Positions 50,775 through 59,366 of a DNA stretch of 64,000 bases are shown in pieces. Every line of letters begins with the position of its first letter. The stretch's first letter is position 1. A program made the translations under genes and the position numbers. The notes under the pieces were generated by a model. The model saw only the letters and a program-made list of their open reading frames with translations, was not told where the DNA came from and did no database searches. The stretch is from Nocardia jiangxiensis NBRC 101359 (GTDB taxonomy: Bacteria > Actinomycetota > Actinomycetes > Mycobacteriales > Mycobacteriaceae): the NCBI RefSeq assembly GCF_000308615.1, contig NZ_BAGB01000076.1, positions 124,001 through 188,000 of the forward strand. Direction: 5' to 3'.

Positions 50775-51461
50775 ATGAGCCAGGACCCCGAGCCGCCCGT
50801 CACACCTATGGCACAGCATGTTTCGGTGATGGTGGTGGACGATCACCCGATGTGGCGGGACGGGGTGTCGCGGGATCTGACCGAGGCCGGGTTCGAGGTG
50901 AGCGCGACGGCCGACGGGGTGGCCGCGGCCGCGCGACGCGCCGCGGCGGTGCGACCCGACGTGGTCCTGATGGATATGCAACTCCCCGACGGCAACGGCG
51001 CACAGGCCACCGCCGACATTCTGCGGGTGTCGCCGAACAGCCGCGTGCTGGTGCTGTCCGCCTCGGCCGAACGCGCCGACGTGCTGGACGCGATCAAGGC
51101 CGGGGCCACGGGTTATCTGGTCAAGAGCGCGTCCGCGGCCGAGCTGATCGACGCCGTGCGCGCCACCGCAGCAGGTCAGGCGGTGTTCACCCCGGGTCTG
51201 GCCGGGCTGGTCCTGGGCGAGTACCGCCGCATCGCCAGTACGCCCGCCGACCGCGACGCGCCGCACCGGCCCGCCCTCACCGACCGGGAGACCGAGGTGT
51301 TGCGCCTGGTCGCCAAGGGTCTGTCCGCGAAACAGATCGCCACCCGGCTGAACCTGAGCCACCGCACGGTGGAGAACCACGTGCAGGCCACACTGCGCAA
51401 ACTCCAGCTCGCCAACCGGGTGGAACTGACCCGCTACGCCATCGAGCAGGGCCTGGAATGA
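50775..51461 (+). CDS. NarL/LuxR-family response regulator
   Basis: ATG 50775 (MSQDPEPPVTPMAQ) follows AAAGGGATGAG; ATG 50808 is an alternative 11 codons later. The 228-residue product has a receiver domain with VMVVDDHPMWRDGV, phospho-acceptor Asp in VVLMDMQLPDGNG (D67), LVLSASAE and AGATGYLVKSA. The C-terminal LuxR helix-turn-helix is LTDRETEVLRLVAKGLSAKQIATRLNLSHRTVENHV. It is coupled to the kinase gene and is its cognate regulator. The tandem structured repeats begin 36 bases after its stop. Confidence 0.92.
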   Translation: MSQDPEPPVTPMAQHVSVMVVDDHPMWRDGVSRDLTEAGFEVSATADGVAAAARRAAAVRPDVVLMDMQLPDGNGAQATADILRVSPNSRVLVLSASAERADVLDAIKAGATGYLVKSASAAELIDAVRATAAGQAVFTPGLAGLVLGEYRRIASTPADRDAPHRPALTDRETEVLRLVAKGLSAKQIATRLNLSHRTVENHVQATLRKLQLANRVELTRYAIEQGLE

Positions 51462-51496
51462 CGCCCACGGTCGCACCGACCATCGCCAGCATCGAC

Positions 51497-51748
51497 GTTC
51501 GCGGCCCGTCTCGCCGGTCGGACGCGTGGCGGGTGCGAGGAACGAGTACCCGACACGGGGCCGACCGGTGAGACTCAGGGGGCCGCGAACCGCCGGAGCG
51601 AAGCGGAGGCAATCAGACACAGTTCGCGGCCCGTCTCGCCGATGAGACGCGTGGCGGGCGCGAGGAACCAGTGCCCGACACGGGGCTCATCGGTGAGACT
51701 TCGGGGGCCGCGAACCCGCCGGAGCGAAGCGGAGGCCAAAGACACAGC
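51497..51748. repeat. Two tandem 125-bp structured repeats with compensatory changes
   Basis: Copy 1 starts at 51497 and copy 2 at 51622. Each copy folds into one long hairpin with three nested stems. The outer stem is GTTCGCGGCCC/GGGCCGCGAAC (51497-51507 with 51580-51590; 51622-51632 with 51705-51715). The middle stem differs between copies but pairs in both: GTCTCGCCGGTCGG with 51561-51574, and GTCTCGCCGATGAG with 51686-51699. The inner stem is CGGGT/ACCCG in copy 1 and CGGGC/GCCCG in copy 2. A conserved loop (GCGAGGAAC) and a downstream AGCGAAGCGGAGGC box follow in both. The unit lies between the response regulator and cyclase genes. Confidence 0.85.
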
Positions 51749-51819
51749 GGTAGATTGGTGATCGTGTCAGCGCCCCCGCGAGCCGTGCCAGCCGCACCTC
51801 CCACCTCTCGGTAGCAGGC

Positions 51820-53370
51820 ATGGACTCGACACATCTGGAAGCGGTCAAGCAGACCATGCGGACGCGCTGGCCGTTGTACCTGGCCTCCATGCTCGCCGCC
51901 AACGCCTTCGGCGCGATCCTGGTCTACGCCTTCATCCAGTACGGCCTGCCCGCACCCGAGGGTTCCCCGAACGGTGTGCGCCGCACGGGCCTGCTGATTC
52001 CGCTCCTGGTCTTCGTGATCGGCGGCGTGCTGAGCCTGACCGCCTCGGCGCTGATGCTGCGTCCGGTGATGCGCTGGCAGGTGCGCGGCGGACCGCCCAG
52101 CCGTCAGGAGCAGATGGCCGCCCTGCACGCCCCGCTGCGTCAGTCGATCCTGCATCTGCTGCTGTGGCTGGTGGGCGGCGCCGTGCTGGGCGCGACGATC
52201 ATCGTGGACTCGCCGCAGCTCGCGGGCGCGGTCATCGTCACCGAATGCATGGCCGCGACCATCGTGTTCGGTTTCACCTACATGCTGGGTGAGCGGATTC
52301 TGCGTCCGGTCGCCGCGCACGCGCTGTCGATGGGCACGTTCGACCACACCCTCACCCCCGGCGTCGGCACCCGGATGGCGATGACCTGGGGTATGGGCAC
52401 CTTCGCGCCGGTCATCGCGATCGTGCTGCTGTGCACGACGCAGATCACCTCGCAGGTGCATTTCTCCTCGCAGTCGCTGGCGGTGTCGATCCTGCTGCTG
52501 TGCGGTGTGGTGATCATGCAGGCGCTGGCGTTGTCGATGCTGACCGGTGCGAGCATCTCCGATCCGGTGCGTCAGCTCTCGCGGGCCATCGACCGGGTGC
52601 AGGAGGGCGCGCGCGATGTGCAGGTCGAGGTGTTCGACGGTTCGGAGATCGGCCTGTTGCAAGTCGGGTTCAACCGGATGATGGAGGAGGCCGCGCAACG
52701 TCGCGAGCTGCAGGAGTTGTTCGGCCAGCACGTCGGCGAGGAGGTCGCCCGCCGCGCGCTCGAATACGGCACCGAACTCGGTGGTGAAACCCGGTTCGTG
52801 GCAGTGCTGTTCGTCGATATGGTCGGCTCCACCGCGACCGCCGCGGAACGCCCGCCGACCGAGGTGGTCAGCCTGCTCAACGAGTTCTTCCGCGTCGTGG
52901 TGGACGTGATCGACCGGCACAACGGCCTGATCAACAAGTTCGTCGGCGATGCCGCACTGGCCATCTTCGGCGCACCGCTGGACCGGCCCGACGCGCCCAC
53001 CGCCGCCCTGGCCGCCGCCCGCGATCTGCGCGAGGCGCTGCGGGAGGTGCCCGGCCTGGACATCGGCATCGGCGTCTCGGCCGGACTGGCCGTGGCCGGG
53101 AACATCGGCGCGGCCAACCGCTTCGAGTACACCGTGATCGGCGATCCGGTGAACGAGGCGTCCCGCCTGACCGAACTGGCCAAGGAGCGCCCCGAACGCG
53201 TGCTGACCTCGGGCAGCGCCCTGTACTTCGCCGATCTCGACGAACAGGCGCACTGGGAATCGGGCGAGGAGGTGCAGCTGCGCGGCCGCCGCCGCAAGAC
53301 CCGGCTGGCCTGGCCGACGGCCGGTGCGGACGGTGACCCTACTGTCGTCCGGCCGCACTCATTAGGCTGA
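51820..53370 (+). CDS. Membrane-bound class III adenylate/guanylate cyclase
   Basis: A 516-residue protein from ATG 51820. Six hydrophobic helices span residues about 20-260, followed by a HAMP linker (TGASISDPVRQLSRAIDRVQEG) and a class III catalytic domain. Catalytic residues appear complete: VLFVDMVGSTATA with metal-binding Asp, NKFVGDAALAIFG with Lys and the second Asp, and VIGDPVNEASRL with the Asn and Arg pair. This matches the six-TM-HAMP cyclases of mycobacteria (Rv1318c-Rv1320c, Rv3645 type). It makes cAMP (substrate class inferred). The structured repeats in its leader could affect expression. Confidence 0.9.
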   Translation: MDSTHLEAVKQTMRTRWPLYLASMLAANAFGAILVYAFIQYGLPAPEGSPNGVRRTGLLIPLLVFVIGGVLSLTASALMLRPVMRWQVRGGPPSRQEQMAALHAPLRQSILHLLLWLVGGAVLGATIIVDSPQLAGAVIVTECMAATIVFGFTYMLGERILRPVAAHALSMGTFDHTLTPGVGTRMAMTWGMGTFAPVIAIVLLCTTQITSQVHFSSQSLAVSILLLCGVVIMQALALSMLTGASISDPVRQLSRAIDRVQEGARDVQVEVFDGSEIGLLQVGFNRMMEEAAQRRELQELFGQHVGEEVARRALEYGTELGGETRFVAVLFVDMVGSTATAAERPPTEVVSLLNEFFRVVVDVIDRHNGLINKFVGDAALAIFGAPLDRPDAPTAALAAARDLREALREVPGLDIGIGVSAGLAVAGNIGAANRFEYTVIGDPVNEASRLTELAKERPERVLTSGSALYFADLDEQAHWESGEEVQLRGRRRKTRLAWPTAGADGDPTVVRPHSLG

Positions 53371-53375
53371 CCCTT

Positions 53376-54542
53376 GTGACGGCCCATCGCGAACCTGCCG
53401 GTGAACCCGTGCCGGTCCCGGCACGGGCCCCCCGCGGCCGATTCTGGTGGGTGAAATGGCTGCTCGGTGTCGCGGTCTCGGCCCTGCTGGTCGCCGAGGG
53501 CATCTACATCTATCCGCGCCTGCACGAATCCTGGGAGAACCTCACCGAACTGCACTGGGGCTGGGCCGCGGTCTGCGTGCTCATGCAGGCGATCTCGATG
53601 AGCGGATTCGCCCGCATCCAGAAGCAGCTGATGAATGCGGGCGGGGTGCAGGTGAGCCAGCGGCGATCGCTGTCGGTGGTCTACGGCGCGACCGCGATGT
53701 CGGTGACGCTCCCCGCGGGCCCGATGTTCTCCACGGCCTTCACCTACCGCCAGACCCGGCGCTGGGGTGCGAGCCCGATCGTGGCCTCCTGGCAGCTGGT
53801 GTTCTCCGGCGTCATCGGGGCGGCGGGCATGGTGCTGCTCGGATTGGGCGGTGCGGCGCTGGTCGGTGACCGGGTCGGGCCGTGGAAGGTGGTGCTGTCC
53901 CTCGGCGCGCTGGTCCTGATCGTGGTCGCGGGCAACTACGCGTCCGGCAATCCGGGTTCGCTGCGGGCGCTGCTGCGCCGAATCCTGCGGCTGATCAACC
54001 GGATTCGCCATCATCCGCCCGAGGCGGGGATGGACCGGATCGAGGAGATCCTGCATCAGCTCGAATCGGTCGAACTGGGCCGGCGCGACGGCGCGCTGGT
54101 CATCGTCTGGGCGCTGATGCACCGGCTCGGTGACGTGGCCTGTCTGGGCGCGGCCTGTTACGCGGTCGGCGCGCAGCCGCGGGTGGCCGCGCTGATGATC
54201 GTGTTCAGCATGGGTAAAGCGGTGGGCAGCATCCCGTTCGCGCCCGGCGGGATCGTCTACGTCGACGCCATGCTGATCTACGCGCTGACCGCCATCGCGG
54301 GTCTGCCGACGGCGCAGGCGGTCGCGGCGGCGGGGGTGTATCGGCTGGTCAGCTTCATCCTGGTGGCGGTCATCGGCTGGATCGTGTTCGCCTTCCTGTT
54401 CCGCGGGCGACAGGCCGGGGATGCGGAATACGAGAAGGAATTCGAGGAACGTTCCCTGCTGACCGATCAACGATCGCGCGGGGACAACCGGGCGCCCGCG
54501 GGCGCCGACACCGACGACGAGGAGCAACCGCCGACCGGGTGA
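53376..54542 (+). CDS. LPG-synthase-TM/UPF0104 flippase-like membrane protein (Rv0204c-type)
   Basis: GTG 53376 is chosen; TAGGCT (53363-53368) ends seven bases before it, so the transcript may be leaderless. The 388-residue product has seven to eight hydrophobic helices with the family signs SVVYGATAMSVTLPAGPMFSTAFTYRQTRRWG and GKAVGSIPFAPGGIVYVDAML, and a hydrophilic acidic C-terminus. It resembles the membrane domain of lysyl-phosphatidylglycerol synthases without the soluble synthase domain. Such proteins are thought to flip lipids or glycolipids. M. tuberculosis Rv0204c lies in the same neighbourhood. Substrate unknown. Confidence 0.82.
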   Translation: MTAHREPAGEPVPVPARAPRGRFWWVKWLLGVAVSALLVAEGIYIYPRLHESWENLTELHWGWAAVCVLMQAISMSGFARIQKQLMNAGGVQVSQRRSLSVVYGATAMSVTLPAGPMFSTAFTYRQTRRWGASPIVASWQLVFSGVIGAAGMVLLGLGGAALVGDRVGPWKVVLSLGALVLIVVAGNYASGNPGSLRALLRRILRLINRIRHHPPEAGMDRIEEILHQLESVELGRRDGALVIVWALMHRLGDVACLGAACYAVGAQPRVAALMIVFSMGKAVGSIPFAPGGIVYVDAMLIYALTAIAGLPTAQAVAAAGVYRLVSFILVAVIGWIVFAFLFRGRQAGDAEYEKEFEERSLLTDQRSRGDNRAPAGADTDDEEQPPTG

Positions 54543-54569
54543 GCGGTATGCGGCGATTACGCTGACCGC

Positions 54570-54950
54570 GTGAAGAAATTGGCGCCGTTCCTCATCGACG
54601 TGGTGTTGGTGATCGTGTTCTGTCTGATCGGCCGACGCAGCCACCACGAGGGCGCCATCAGCGCCGGACTGTTCCGCACGCTGTGGCCGTTCGGGATCGG
54701 ACTGCTGCTGGGCTGGGCGCTGGCTCCGCTGCTCGGCGCGCGCGGCCGATTCGACGACGTCCTGGCCCGATTCGACGCCCGGGTGCTGTGGCCCGCCGGG
54801 GTGACGCTGTGGCTGTCGACGTTGATCATCGGCATGGTGCTGCGGGTGATCAGCGGTCAGGGCATCGCGTTCAGTTTCGTGCTGGTGGCCGCGGCGGTGC
54901 TGGCGTTGTTCCTGCTCGGCTGGCGGGCGGCCTGGAAGGCGCTGAGCTGA
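54570..54950 (+). CDS. DUF3054 membrane protein
   Basis: A 126-residue protein from GTG 54570 with TACGCT ending six bases before it (possible leaderless start). Four hydrophobic helices (FLIDVVLVIVFCLIGRRSHHEG, TLWPFGIGLLLGWALAPLL, LWPAGVTLWLSTLIIGMVLRV, SFVLVAAAVLALFLLGW), with the family signature IGRRSHHEG at the first loop. DUF3054 proteins are widespread in actinobacteria and halophilic archaea with no known function. It may be read together with the flippase-like gene upstream. Confidence 0.85.
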   Translation: MKKLAPFLIDVVLVIVFCLIGRRSHHEGAISAGLFRTLWPFGIGLLLGWALAPLLGARGRFDDVLARFDARVLWPAGVTLWLSTLIIGMVLRVISGQGIAFSFVLVAAAVLALFLLGWRAAWKALS

Positions 54951-54953
54951 GCG

Positions 54954-56633
54954 TCACTTGTCGGGTGTGGCGAAGGATTTCAGCAGCAGAGCAGCCATTC
55001 GCGCGGTCGCATTTCCGCTGTCGATGTCGTCGATGTGGATGGCGAAGGCCAGATCGCCCATATTGCCGATCAGCCAGCCGCTGGTGCCCGCGGTCGCCGC
55101 GAACGCGTTGACGCCCTGGTAGGCGCGCAGGCTCGCCAGATCCGGGCCGTCCGCGGCCGAATCACGCAGCATGGCACGCAATTTGTCGAGTACCGGGCCG
55201 GGCAGCGCCGAGAGCTGGGCGTCGGTCGTGCTGGGACGGCCGATCTCGATCATCGGCGGCGCCACTGATCCGCGCACGATACTGGCCGCCGCGATCGCCA
55301 TCCCGAACGTGCTGGCCAGGACGGGATCCGAACCGCCCTCCTTGACCTGCTCGAAGCCGCGGCCGGCGATGGGCAGCCGGCCGCTGGTCTCGTCCAGTCC
55401 GGGCACCTTGAACCCGATGCCGACGCCCAGATCCGCCGCGGCCTGCGCGGCGTCCTGCACCGAAACGTCCTGCGGGGACTTGTTCTTCATGATTCCCGCG
55501 GCGGCCTCGAACAGGTCCATATTGCTGCCGGACGGATAGGCGGTGGTGAACGCGGGTGAGCCCTGTGCACTGGCCTGATAGTTCTGCGCGGCGGCGACGA
55601 CCGCGCCGGTGGAGGGCTGGATCGCCACGATCGAGGCGGCGGTGCCGACGCTGACCACCGCATCCTCGGCGGCGCGCTGCAACTTCTGATCCATGGTGGC
55701 CGCGATGTCCGGGCCGGGTGGGCCCTGATGTCCGGCGAGCTGGGTGACCATCGCCCCGTCGGGTCCGAACAGCTGGACGCCCCAGCCGCGGTGCTCATCC
55801 TTGTTGGCCTGCAGGACCTTGGTGTAGGCATCGGTCAGCGGCGACCAGATGCGGCGGTCGGCGACGACCAGTTTCGGCTGCTTGTCCATGACCACGCCCG
55901 GAATCGCGGCCATCCGCGGTTCCAGGATCGCGAAATCGTCGTCCCGCAACGAGACCGCGGTGATCGGCTTGCCCTGCGCGGCCTGCAACTGCTGCATCAG
56001 ATCCCCGCCGGTGATCAGCGGTGCAACCGGTGAGATGGCGTCGGCGAGGGCGTTGGTGGTGGCGACCGGATCGGTCGTCTTGGTCGGATCGATCTTGATG
56101 GTGTTGATGTTCTGTTCGGACATCAACGGTGCGCCGACGTTGTCGTTCACCTTGGGGGTGGGCGTGGCGTCGGTGCGCACGAGTTTGACGGTGCGAGTGT
56201 TGTCCAGCTGCGGGATCACCAGGGTCGGATCCCAGGAGATGCGCCAGCCGACCGCCAATTTGCGGACGCTGCCCTGCAGTTCGAAGTTCCAGTCCTTACC
56301 GGGCCCGAAGTTCCAGTCCGCCTTCAGGTTGAACATGGCCGACGTGTCGTCCAGCCCGATGTACTGCACGACCTTGTAATCGGGCTTGCCGGTATCGAGC
56401 CCGCTGAACAGTTGCTTCAACGTTGCCTGCGCACCACTGGGGTACGAGGTGAGATCCGCGGCGTCCGCGGCGTTCTTGTCGTCCAGCAGGCTGGTGAAAC
56501 GATTGACGATGGACTCGGGATCAGTCGGATTGCTCTGGAACCCGCATGCTCCCATCGTGATCGCCAGGACAGCCGCCCCTGCGAGTGCCGCTGCGCCCCT
56601 TACGCGAATGCGGCGGGATCCCCACACATCCAT
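54954..56633 (-). CDS. Penicillin-binding-protein-like lipoprotein without catalytic motifs
   Basis: ATG 56633 (MDVWGSRRIRVRGAAALAG) gives 559 residues; GTG 56642 is an alternative. A lipoprotein signal ends at C30 (TMGAC). Residues 38-140 are an NTF2-like domain of the MecA N-terminal kind. The rest follows the class B PBP layout known from M. tuberculosis Rv2864c: SIVAIQPSTGAVVAAAQN, then YPSGSNMDLFEA where the active-site SxxK should be, and TAGTSGWL where KTG should be. The catalytic Lys is Asp, the KTG is missing, and no SxN is seen. It is probably an outer-face, inactive regulatory relative of transpeptidases. Confidence 0.75.
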   Translation of the reverse strand: MDVWGSRRIRVRGAAALAGAAVLAITMGACGFQSNPTDPESIVNRFTSLLDDKNAADAADLTSYPSGAQATLKQLFSGLDTGKPDYKVVQYIGLDDTSAMFNLKADWNFGPGKDWNFELQGSVRKLAVGWRISWDPTLVIPQLDNTRTVKLVRTDATPTPKVNDNVGAPLMSEQNINTIKIDPTKTTDPVATTNALADAISPVAPLITGGDLMQQLQAAQGKPITAVSLRDDDFAILEPRMAAIPGVVMDKQPKLVVADRRIWSPLTDAYTKVLQANKDEHRGWGVQLFGPDGAMVTQLAGHQGPPGPDIAATMDQKLQRAAEDAVVSVGTAASIVAIQPSTGAVVAAAQNYQASAQGSPAFTTAYPSGSNMDLFEAAAGIMKNKSPQDVSVQDAAQAAADLGVGIGFKVPGLDETSGRLPIAGRGFEQVKEGGSDPVLASTFGMAIAAASIVRGSVAPPMIEIGRPSTTDAQLSALPGPVLDKLRAMLRDSAADGPDLASLRAYQGVNAFAATAGTSGWLIGNMGDLAFAIHIDDIDSGNATARMAALLLKSFATPDK

Positions 56634-56914
56634 ATCGCCCACTCTTCACTCTTGTCACTCCAGCAACGAGAACAACCGTACCCGACAGATTCGTTCGCGA
56701 TGGCCGCCTTGACACCGTCCGCATTCTCCATGCTCAGCGACCACACTAATGCCCGCTCACCGACATCCGCCGCACCGCCTACGGATTCCCTCTCGTGTTC
56801 GCTTCCTGGTCTGCTCAAAGGCCGTTCTCCGACAGCGGAATTGTGCGGACAATAATCGGCGTAATCTTGTAATCACGATTACAGAGCAGACGATTCTAGT
56901 GAGGTTCGAGGCTC

Positions 56915-57538
56915 ATGAGACATGGACAACGCGGGCACGGCTTCGGCCGTCCGGGCGGCTGGCAGCAGGCCGATCTACCCGACGCCGCCGATGCGCCGGA
57001 CTGGTTCGCTGGACGATTGCCAACTGAATGGTTCAGTGGCGCACCGATCATCGAGATCGACCGCGACGAGATCGTGGTGATCGGCACGCTGCGGCCCACC
57101 GCCCCCGAGGGCCCCGCCGACGCCCCCGAGGCCGAGGCGGAGGCGGAGGCGGAGGCCGATCAGCCCACCACGAAGATTCCGCGCGCCACCCAGGAAGGCC
57201 AGGTCGCGCGCTTCCGCGAGTCGACCCGCCCGGCGCGCATGCGGATCGCACAGGAGGCGCAGGGCCGCTTCGGGCGCACGGTTTCCTGGGGTGTGCTGCT
57301 CGGCGACGAGCGGATCCTGTTCACCCACCAGGCCGTTCCGGTGATGACGCGGCTGCGCCAGCCCGAACGCAAGGTGCTGGACACATTGGTCGACGCCGGT
57401 GTGGCCCGTTCCCGTTCGGACGCACTGGCCTGGACGGTCAAACTGGCCGGTAAACACGCCGAGGAATGGCTCGGCGAGTTGCGCGAGGCGATGAGCAAGG
57501 TGGACACCCTGCGCGCCGAGGGCCCCAAGGGCCTGTAG
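56915..57538 (+). CDS. Conserved hypothetical protein with a possible ribbon-helix-helix C-terminus
   Basis: A 207-residue protein from ATG 56915. The first 75 residues include APIIEIDRDEIVVIGTL, a strand-rich segment. A low-complexity acidic linker follows (residues 72-82, EAEAEAEAEAEAD), encoded by a GAGGCG hexamer tract that could slip. Residues 85-135 are basic (ARFRESTRPARMRIAQEAQ). The last 70 residues (PERKVLDTLVDAGVARSRSDALAWTVKLAGKHAEEWLGEL) resemble a ribbon-helix-helix-like module seen in actinobacterial proteins of unknown function. DNA binding is inferred. It is 58 bases upstream of aroQ; the upstream gap 56634-56914 shows nothing else. Confidence 0.7.
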   Translation: MRHGQRGHGFGRPGGWQQADLPDAADAPDWFAGRLPTEWFSGAPIIEIDRDEIVVIGTLRPTAPEGPADAPEAEAEAEAEADQPTTKIPRATQEGQVARFRESTRPARMRIAQEAQGRFGRTVSWGVLLGDERILFTHQAVPVMTRLRQPERKVLDTLVDAGVARSRSDALAWTVKLAGKHAEEWLGELREAMSKVDTLRAEGPKGL

Positions 57539-57596
57539 GAATGCCCGCGGTGGGGCCGCGGCCCCGCCGCGGCGGAGCGTAGGCCAAAATTACCTC

Positions 57597-58028
57597 ATGC
57601 CAGCTCCGATCCTTGTGCTCAATGGGCCGAATCTGAACATGTTGGGTACTCGTCAGCCCGAGATCTACGGCTCGGACACCCTCGACGACGTGGTCGAGCT
57701 GTGCCACCGGACCGCGAAGCGATTCGATCGTGAGATCAGCGCGTTCCAGTCGAATTCCGAGGGCGCGCTGATCGATCGGATTCACGCCGCGCGCGGCGTG
57801 GAATCGGCCATCGTGATCAATCCGGGCGGGCTCACGCACACCTCGGTCGTGTTGCGTGACGCGCTGGTCATTCCGGAGGTGCCGATCGTCGAGGTGCACA
57901 TCTCGAATGTGCATGCACGCGAGGACTTCCGGCACCATTCGTACATCTCCCCCATCGCCACGGCGGTGATCGCCGGCATGGGTGTTCAGGGGTATGCGGC
58001 GGCGATCGAATTCCTCTGCACCCGTTGA
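57597..58028 (+). CDS. aroQ: Type II 3-dehydroquinate dehydratase
   Basis: A 143-residue protein from ATG 57597. All landmarks of type II dehydroquinases are visible: ILVLNGPNLNMLGTRQPEIYG with the catalytic Tyr loop, FQSNSEGALIDRIHAA, IVINPGGLTHTSVVLRDAL, and EVHISNVHAREDFRHHSYIS with the active-site His and Arg. It converts 3-dehydroquinate to 3-dehydroshikimate in the shikimate pathway; the enzyme is a cytosolic dodecamer. It stands apart from other aro genes here. A GC-rich palindromic stretch at 57547-57571 precedes it. Confidence 0.95.
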   Translation: MPAPILVLNGPNLNMLGTRQPEIYGSDTLDDVVELCHRTAKRFDREISAFQSNSEGALIDRIHAARGVESAIVINPGGLTHTSVVLRDALVIPEVPIVEVHISNVHAREDFRHHSYISPIATAVIAGMGVQGYAAAIEFLCTR

Positions 58029-58050
58029 TCTTCGGGCGACCGGATCCGCG

Positions 58051-59172
58051 TCAGCGGTGGTCGAGGGCGATGCGTTCACCGATGCGTTCGAGCAGATCCG
58101 TCGCGTGGGTCATCGACCGGGCGGGGTCGGGTTCGAGGTCGGCGAGGGTGTAGCAGGCGTCGAATCCGGCCGCGCGCAAGCGATCATCGGCGAGCAGGCA
58201 GCGCCCGGCGACGGCGATGACCGGAACTCCGGCCGCGCGGGCGGCCGTGGCGACGCCGATCGGCCCCTTGCCGTGCAGCGTTTGTTCGTCGAGTGAACCC
58301 TCCCCGGTGATCACCAGGCTCGCCCGGTCGAGCAGGCGGGGGAAGTCGATCAGTTCGAGGATCACCTCGATACCGGGACGTTCGACGGCTCCGAGCACCG
58401 CCATGGCCGCGAATCCGGTGCCGCCCGCGGCGCCCGCGCCGGGACGTTCGGCCTGCCGCGGATCGATCAGCTTCGCCCAATTCGCCAGGGCCGTTTCGAG
58501 TATCGCGCACTCCTCGGGGCTCGCGCCCTTCTGCGGCGCGAAAATCGCTGCCGCGCCGTGTGGTCCGAGCAGCGGGTTGTCCACATCGCTGGCCAGGGTC
58601 AGCGCGGTGGTGGCGAGCGCCGGATGCATCCCGGTCCGATCGACGCGAACCGCATGCGCCAATGCCGTGCCACCCCTGGGTATTTCGTCACCACGGTCGT
58701 CGAATATCCGCATACCCAGCGCGGTCAGCATGCCCGCCCCGCCATCGGTGGACGCACTGCCGCCGACACCGAGCACGATTTCCCGCACACCTCGATCCAG
58801 CGCATGCGCGATCACCTGCCCCAGTCCGTAGGTGCTCGCATGCAGCGGGTCCGGCCGCCCACCCGGCAATGTCGCCGGTCCCACGACCGAAGCGAGTTCG
58901 ATCACCGCCGTCCGCCCCCGCACGGCATAGGCACTCACTCCCGGTTCCCCACCGGCTCCCGCCGCCCGAGCCTCGACCCGTTCCCATCCCGCGGCCAGGA
59001 ACGCGTCGACCGTTCCGTCCCCGCCATCGGCCACCGGGACCTGCGCGATCTCGATCCCCGGCGACACCCGCCGAATCCCGGCCGCCACCGCCGCGGCCAC
59101 CTCCGGGGCAGTCGCGGATCCTTTGAATTTGTCCGGCGCCACCACGACCCGCCGCCACTCCGGCTCCCTCAT
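58051..59172 (-). CDS. Glycerate kinase (GarK/GlxK type I)
   Basis: ATG 59172 (MREPEWRRVVVAPDKFKGS) gives 373 residues, the usual length. Family motifs: VVVAPDKFKGSATAPEVAAAV at the N-terminus, VADGGDGTVDAFL, GVGGSASTDGGAGMLTALG and ITGEGSLDEQTLHGKGPIGVA. The enzyme phosphorylates D-glycerate with ATP (2- or 3-position) in glyoxylate or serine metabolism. It is cytosolic and convergent with aroQ (22 bases apart). No glyoxylate-pathway gene adjoins. Confidence 0.92.
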   Translation of the reverse strand: MREPEWRRVVVAPDKFKGSATAPEVAAAVAAGIRRVSPGIEIAQVPVADGGDGTVDAFLAAGWERVEARAAGAGGEPGVSAYAVRGRTAVIELASVVGPATLPGGRPDPLHASTYGLGQVIAHALDRGVREIVLGVGGSASTDGGAGMLTALGMRIFDDRGDEIPRGGTALAHAVRVDRTGMHPALATTALTLASDVDNPLLGPHGAAAIFAPQKGASPEECAILETALANWAKLIDPRQAERPGAGAAGGTGFAAMAVLGAVERPGIEVILELIDFPRLLDRASLVITGEGSLDEQTLHGKGPIGVATAARAAGVPVIAVAGRCLLADDRLRAAGFDACYTLADLEPDPARSMTHATDLLERIGERIALDHR

Positions 59173-59366
59173 CCCGTCATTCTGCGACACGCCCCACCCG
59201 ACCGCGCGGCGTGACCGGATACGCCGCGATCGATCACGTGCACAGGGCAACCACCGCACCGCACACACCCGCGGCCAACCCGGCATACCGTGCGCAACGC
59301 GAATCGATTCCGGGGAAATCAGCCGTACATTGCGACGCTGGTGGTCCGCTGTTCTAGGCTCGGCCG

